A DNA stretch of 64,000 nt from Tateyamaria omphalii (GTDB taxonomy: Bacteria > Pseudomonadota > Alphaproteobacteria > Rhodobacterales > Rhodobacteraceae), in NCBI RefSeq assembly GCF_001969365.1, contig NZ_CP019314.1, forward strand, positions 14,900-78,899. Direction: 5' to 3'. Of this stretch, positions 60,216-64,000 are shown in pieces; within the stretch, counting starts at the first letter, position 1, and each line of letters opens with the position of its first letter. The notes below the pieces were generated by a model. The model was not told where the DNA came from. It saw nothing but the letters and a program-made list of their open reading frames with translations, and did not search any database. The translations under genes and the position numbers were made by a program.

Positions 60216-61099
60216 GTCTCTATCTCCTCTTTCGCGCCGCTGAAAAACTCCATGACGGCGGCCTGATCCTCGCCCCCCAGACCGGCGGCGGTCAGCATGC
60301 GGTGGATCTCGGTGCACAGGGCTGTCATTGGCATCGATGTGCCTGTCTGCCGTGCCAAATCGTTCACCATATTCAGATCCTTGACCATATTGTCGATCCG
60401 ACCCGTGCGGCGGTAATCTTTGGTCGCAAAGCGCGGCAGGTACTCCTGCAACAAGGCCGAGTCCGCCCGCCCGCCTTTCAGCGCCTGCGGGATTTTCTCC
60501 GCATCGACACCCGCATCCAGCGCAAGCTGCGTCGCCTCTGCCACGGCCATAAAGCCCAGCCCACACAGCACCTGATTGATCAGCTTTGTTGTCTGCCCGG
60601 CCCCTGACGGCCCCATATGCGTATAATTCGACGCCACGTGCTTCAGCGCGACATGGGCACGCTCGACGTCCTTGGCCTCGCCGCCCGCCATCAAGGTCAA
60701 CTCGCCGATCAACGCCTTGGGCGCCCCGCCTGACAACGGGCTGTCGACCCAAGCCAAGTTACGCTCCGCCGCCATCTTGGCGAACTTACGCGTCGCATCC
60801 GGCTCGATCGAGGACATGTCGATAATGACGGTCCCCGGCTTGGCCGTATCCGCGACCCCGTCCTTGCCAAAGGCGGCAAGGCCAACGATGCGCGACGCAT
60901 TCAGACTGGTGATGACAAAGTCCACGTCCCGCGACGCCTCAGCAGCCGAAGCCGCCGCAACAGCGCCCTGCGCCACCAGGGCATCCACCCGCGCGGTGTC
61001 GAGGTCGAACACTGTCAGGCTGTTCCCGGTTTCCAACAACCGCGTGCCAATAGCGCCGCCCATGGCACCCGCCCCGATCAGGGCAATCTTCTCGCTCAT
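60212..61099 (-). CDS. beta-hydroxyacid dehydrogenase (3-HIBADH/6PGDH-like)
   Basis: The protein has 295 aa. Rossmann motif GAGAMGGAIGTRLLE, substrate loop DSPLSGGAPKALIGELTLM and catalytic Lys in GAGQTTKLINQVLCG are in place. Related enzymes reduce tartronate semialdehyde or oxidise 3-hydroxyisobutyrate or other beta-hydroxyacids. Located between gntK and the small barrel gene with four-base overlaps, so a sugar-acid substrate is likely but not identified. Confidence 0.88.
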   Translation of the reverse strand: MSEKIALIGAGAMGGAIGTRLLETGNSLTVFDLDTARVDALVAQGAVAAASAAEASRDVDFVITSLNASRIVGLAAFGKDGVADTAKPGTVIIDMSSIEPDATRKFAKMAAERNLAWVDSPLSGGAPKALIGELTLMAGGEAKDVERAHVALKHVASNYTHMGPSGAGQTTKLINQVLCGLGFMAVAEATQLALDAGVDAEKIPQALKGGRADSALLQEYLPRFATKDYRRTGRIDNMVKDLNMVNDLARQTGTSMPMTALCTEIHRMLTAAGLGGEDQAAVMEFFSGAKEEIET

Positions 61100-61596
61100 A
61101 TCATCGTCCCCCGCACGTAGTCTTCGGACTGCGCAACCACCTGGTCAAAGGGGCGCGCGATGTCGATCTCTCCGCCCCACTCGTCCTCATGCAGCCGCTC
61201 AAGCGTCGCGAACTGGCTGTCGAGCAGGGACGCAGGCATGAAATGTCCGGGCCGGTGTGCAACCCGCCGCGCCAACACATCGCGCGGCGCATCCAGATGC
61301 AGGAAATGCACCGGCTCATCCACCTGTTGCCTGATCCAATCGCGATAGCTTTTCTTCAGCGCCGAACAGCCAACGGCAATCGCACCCTCATGCCGCGCCA
61401 GCATCCGCCCCACATCTGCCAGCCAAGGCGCGCGGTCGTCATCGTCCAGGGGCACACCCTGCGCCATCTTGTCGATATTGTCCTGCGGATGCAGGTCATC
61501 GCCATCGACAAACGCCATGTCGCACAGCACCTGCAACGCCGTCCCGACCGACGACTTGCCGCACCCCGACACTCCCATCAGCACATAGCACCGCAT
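61096..61596 (-). CDS. gntK: gluconokinase
   Basis: The protein has 166 aa. P-loop GVSGCGKSSVG (residues 8-18), DGDDLHPQDNIDKMAQGVPL (substrate region) and GCSALKKSYRDWIR are typical of GntK/IdnK. It phosphorylates D-gluconate to 6-phosphogluconate, the substrate of Gnd (39749-41170). It shares one base with the SDR stop and overlaps the dehydrogenase gene by four bases. Confidence 0.94.
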   Translation of the reverse strand: MRCYVLMGVSGCGKSSVGTALQVLCDMAFVDGDDLHPQDNIDKMAQGVPLDDDDRAPWLADVGRMLARHEGAIAVGCSALKKSYRDWIRQQVDEPVHFLHLDAPRDVLARRVAHRPGHFMPASLLDSQFATLERLHEDEWGGEIDIARPFDQVVAQSEDYVRGTMI

Positions 61597-62351
61597 CAGA
61601 GCGACGCCGTGATGCCGCCGTCCACGAACAGCGTGTGACCATTAACGAAACTGGACGCGGCCGAGGACAGAAAAACGGCGGCCCCCACCAGTTCGTCGAC
61701 CTGACCCCAGCGGCCCGCCGGTGTGCGCTTCTCCAACCAGGCAGAAAACTCAGGATCCGCTACAAGGGCCGCGTTCAGCGGCGTGTCGAAATAGCCGGGC
61801 GCGATGGCGTTGCACTGCAATCCATGCTTGGCCCACTCGGTCGCCATCCCTTTGGTCAGGTTCGCCACGGCGCCTTTGGTCGCGGTGTAGGGTGCAATGC
61901 CCGGACGGGCCAAGGCCGTCTGGACAGAGGCGATGTTGATGATCTTGCCTGCCCCGCGCCCGATCATGTGCCGCGCAACAGCCTGACCGACGTGAAAGAC
62001 GCTCGCGATATTGGTCTGCAACAGCCGCTCGAAGGCATCGGCCGGAAAGTTCTCCAACTCCGTCCGGTGTTGCATCCCGGCGTTGTTGATCAGGATGTCT
62101 ATCGGGCCCGTCTGCGCCTCAAATCCGTCCACTGCGGCGCGCACCGCATCATGGTCTGTCGCATCGAACGCCAGTTGATGCACCGTGCCGCCCAATGCTT
62201 CTGCCGCACGCGCCAGCTTGCCAGTGTCGCGTCCGTTCAACACAATCTCAGCCCCGGCGTCCGCGAGGCCCTTGGCCAAGGCAAGGCCGATGCCCTGCGA
62301 CGATCCGGTGATCAGGGCGCGACGGCCCGCAAGCGTGAAAAGGTCAGACAT
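61596..62351 (-). CDS. idnO: gluconate 5-dehydrogenase (5-keto-D-gluconate reductase), SDR family
   Basis: The protein has 251 aa from ATG 62351. SDR motifs are TGSSQGIGLALAKGLAD (dinucleotide), NNAGMQ, catalytic Ser in NIASVQ and YTATKGAV (Tyr-x3-Lys). Sequence style (LFTLAGRRALITGSSQGIG, GYFDTPLNAALVADPEF) matches gluconate 5-dehydrogenases, which interconvert 5-ketogluconate and gluconate. First gene of the gluconate operon, divergent from idnD. Confidence 0.9.
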   Translation of the reverse strand: MSDLFTLAGRRALITGSSQGIGLALAKGLADAGAEIVLNGRDTGKLARAAEALGGTVHQLAFDATDHDAVRAAVDGFEAQTGPIDILINNAGMQHRTELENFPADAFERLLQTNIASVFHVGQAVARHMIGRGAGKIINIASVQTALARPGIAPYTATKGAVANLTKGMATEWAKHGLQCNAIAPGYFDTPLNAALVADPEFSAWLEKRTPAGRWGQVDELVGAAVFLSSAASSFVNGHTLFVDGGITASL

Positions 62352-62393
62352 GCAACACTCCGAATAATAGGGGCGGGATTGACGCCCGCTGAT

Positions 62394-62421
62394 TGTTACC
62401 GTTAACATGATACCGATAACA
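62394..62421. promoter_or_regulatory. tandem operators TGTTACCGTTAACA / TGATACCGATAACA
   Basis: Two adjacent 14-base sites of the TGTTA-N4-TAACA type lie between the idnO operon and idnD. They match the site before gnd (39706-39719) and are the probable binding sites of the LacI protein at 58875-59879. Confidence 0.75.
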
Positions 62422-62444
62422 TCTCCTGTCAACGAGGAATCGCA

Positions 62445-62534
62445 ATGCCCAAACCCATCGCCCTCGACGACATTAACGTCGACAAGCTGACCGGTGATAG
62501 CGCAACCTGCGGCTCGGCGCCCCTCGTTCTGTGA
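62445..62534 (+). CDS. 29-codon upstream reading frame before idnD
   Basis: ATG 62445 has GAGGA six bases upstream and encodes MPKPIALDDINVDKLTGDSA and nine more residues, ending in a TGA that overlaps a GTG at 62531 and lies 11 bases before the idnD ATG. The good ribosome site and the position suggest a translated leader or coupling peptide. It could also be a remnant of a larger gene. Confidence 0.45.
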   Translation: MPKPIALDDINVDKLTGDSATCGSAPLVL

Positions 62535-62545
62535 AAGGCCACACC

Positions 62546-63574
62546 ATGAAAGTCATCGTTGCCCACGCGGCCAAGGACTTGCGGGTCGAAACCCGCGACA
62601 GGCCCACGCCCGGCCCGGGCCAGGTGCTGGTCAAGATGGCCGCGGGCGGCATCTGCGGCTCGGACCTGCACTACTACAACCACGGCGGTTTCGGCCCGAT
62701 CCAACTGCGCGAACCGATGATCCTCGGGCACGAGGTCGCCGGGAATATCGAAGCCCTGGGCGAAGGTGTGACGGACCTCGACACCGGAAGCCTCGTCGCC
62801 GTATCGCCCTCTCGCCCGTGCGGGCACTGCACATACTGCCGCGAAGGCAAACAGAACCACTGCCTCAACATGCGGTTCTACGGCTCTGCCATGCCCTTCC
62901 CCCACATCCAGGGGGCGTTCCGCGAATACATCGTTGCCGATGCCGCTCAATGCGCCCCGGCGGGCGACCTGAGCGCCGGCGAGGCCGCAATGGGCGAACC
63001 CCTCGCCGTCGTCCTGCACGCGGCAAAGCAAGCGGGCGATTTGATGGGAAAACGCGTGCTGGTGACCGGCTGCGGACCCATCGGCCTGCTGGCCGTTCTG
63101 GTGGCACGCGCGGCAGGCGCGGTCGAGGTTGCAGCGACTGACATCTCGGATTTCACTCTCGCCAAGGCGCGAGATGTCGGCGCCGATCACACCATAAACG
63201 TCGCCCAAACCCCTGACGGTCTCAGCCGTTTCGAAGCGGACAAGGGCCATTTCGACGTCCTCTTCGAATGCTCCGGCGTGGCCTCTGCCCTTGCCGCTGC
63301 CGTCCCTGCCCTGCGCCCCGGCGCCACCGTTGTGCAACTTGGCCTGGGCGGTGACATGACCCTGCCCATGCAGGCGATGACGGCCAAGGAACTGCAACTC
63401 AAGGGATCCTTCCGCTTCCATGCCGAGTTCTTCACGGCGGTCGAGATGATGCGCACCGGACGGCTCGACGTGACCCCGCTGATCACCCACGCCATCGGGA
63501 TCGATGCAGCAGTCGATGCGTTCGAACTGGCTGGTGATCGGTCGCAAGCGGTTAAGGTCAACATCACATTCTAA
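62546..63574 (+). CDS. idnD: L-idonate 5-dehydrogenase, zinc alcohol dehydrogenase family
   Basis: The protein has 342 aa from ATG 62546, with AAAGG seven bases upstream. Catalytic zinc Cys is in GGICGSDLHYYNHGG, the GHE motif in ILGHEVAGNIEAL, and the four structural zinc cysteines in RPCGHCTYCREGKQNHCLN. The nucleotide motif VTGCGPIGLLAVLVA follows. It oxidises L-idonate to 5-ketogluconate. It is divergent from idnO, and the two enzymes form consecutive steps. Confidence 0.9.
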   Translation: MKVIVAHAAKDLRVETRDRPTPGPGQVLVKMAAGGICGSDLHYYNHGGFGPIQLREPMILGHEVAGNIEALGEGVTDLDTGSLVAVSPSRPCGHCTYCREGKQNHCLNMRFYGSAMPFPHIQGAFREYIVADAAQCAPAGDLSAGEAAMGEPLAVVLHAAKQAGDLMGKRVLVTGCGPIGLLAVLVARAAGAVEVAATDISDFTLAKARDVGADHTINVAQTPDGLSRFEADKGHFDVLFECSGVASALAAAVPALRPGATVVQLGLGGDMTLPMQAMTAKELQLKGSFRFHAEFFTAVEMMRTGRLDVTPLITHAIGIDAAVDAFELAGDRSQAVKVNITF

Positions 63575-63714
63575 TGACCCGCGGCGGTGCCCCGTGTATC
63601 GCCGCTTGTCCTCCGCACTAAAGTCTACTATTTTTATCAGAAATCACCGAACATAGCCAAGCCACCGCGGCTCAGCCATCCCATTGCCCGTTTCAAGCAT
63701 CAGGATATGGCCGC

Positions 63715-64000
63715 GTGTCTGCACATCCCCTTTCCGCCGAAGACATCCGCGCCCGCCGCGCGGACAGCCCGAAACCCGCGACAGGGACTTTGCCGAGCAA
63801 AACGGCATCAGCGAAGGCGCGCTCGTCGCCGCCTATTGCGGCCGCGGCGTCACTCGGATCGACGCACACCCGGATGTGGTCATGGCTGCGGCACAGGAAC
63901 TTGGCGAGGTCATGGCCCTCACACGCAACGCGTCCTGCGTGCACGAGAAAATTGGGACCTACGACAACTACCACCCCGGTCAGCACGCCGCGATGATACT
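63715..64000 (+). pseudogene. hmuS: hemin-degrading factor (HmuS/HemS), start, with apparent -1 frameshift; runs off the window
   Basis: From GTG 63715 the frame reads SAEDIRARRADSPK, the usual start of HmuS. After AAA at 63772-63774 the family continues only in another frame: TRDRDFAEQNGISEGALVAA, then GVTRIDAHPDVVM, MALTRNASCVHEKIGTYDNY and HPGQHAAMIL at the edge. One extra A in the run would restore a single frame. It is either a real inactivating change or a base missed in a homopolymer. HmuS takes haem from the importer and releases or degrades it, fitting the receptors at 1-238 and 9988-12033. Confidence 0.78.

Noticed and set aside
1-64000. CRISPR arrays, tRNA/rRNA genes, insertion sequences, prophage modules
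   Set aside because: No regularly spaced repeat arrays beyond the three-copy 22-bp set, no cloverleaf sequence recognised, no transposase or phage structural gene found. A dedicated search tool could still find small items.

Overview
The window looks like part of a large plasmid or chromid of a marine alphaproteobacterium in the Rhodobacterales (Roseobacter-type). The base composition is GC-rich. A complete repABC replication/partition module lies at 6.2-9.8 kb, and the rest is transporters, regulators and carbon-use genes with very tight operon spacing (many 4-base ATGA/GTGA overlaps). I saw no tRNA, rRNA, CRISPR array or recognisable insertion sequence. The assignment to Rhodobacterales is inference from gene content and order.

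Layout. (1) 1-5952: a haem/iron acquisition block. It has the N-terminus of a TonB-dependent receptor, a PepSY membrane protein with a small partner, an HmoA-like haem monooxygenase, and a dedicated ExbB-ExbD-ExbD-TonB energising operon. (2) 6227-9836: repA-repB-repC, an antisense ctRNA between repB and repC, and two identical 16-bp parS palindromes just after repC. (3) 9988-12033: a second TonB receptor with haem-receptor motifs. (4) 12079-18699: a complete seven-subunit Mrp (Mnh) Na+/H+ antiporter operon headed by a tandem universal stress protein, divergent from an OxyR-like LysR regulator with an exact OxyR-type half-operator in between. (5) 19730-22920: a TAXI-type TRAP transporter. (6) 23122-29752: an ABC-F ATPase, an iron-complex ABC importer with a pseudoazurin-like cupredoxin at its end, and an AAA/DUF4143 ATPase preceded by three 22-bp-spaced repeats. 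(7) 30115-39211: YceI, then an eight-gene co-directional cluster of lipid-headgroup and envelope-type enzymes wrapped around a complete ABC importer. This cluster is the least explained system in the window. (8) 39257-63574: sugar-acid catabolism. It holds gnd, a LacI-controlled CUT1 sugar importer with a cytochrome b561-like protein and gluconolactonase, two CUT2 importers in one operon under a second LacI regulator, and an L-idonate/gluconate pathway (idnD, idnO, gntK) under a third. (9) 63715-64000: the start of a hemin-degrading factor gene with an apparent one-base frameshift.

An isolated gene at 48560-50236 encodes an M15 endopeptidase, a GH108-type muramidase, a peptidoglycan-binding domain and a two-helix membrane tail in one chain, with no phage genes around it.

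The genes form a consistent pathway for sugar acids. L-idonate is oxidised to 5-ketogluconate (IdnD), reduced to gluconate (IdnO), phosphorylated (GntK) and decarboxylated to ribulose-5-phosphate (Gnd). The related sites TGTTA-N4-TAACA near both idnD and gnd tie these separated loci into one regulon. The binding sites of the three LacI proteins share a GTTAC-type half-site.
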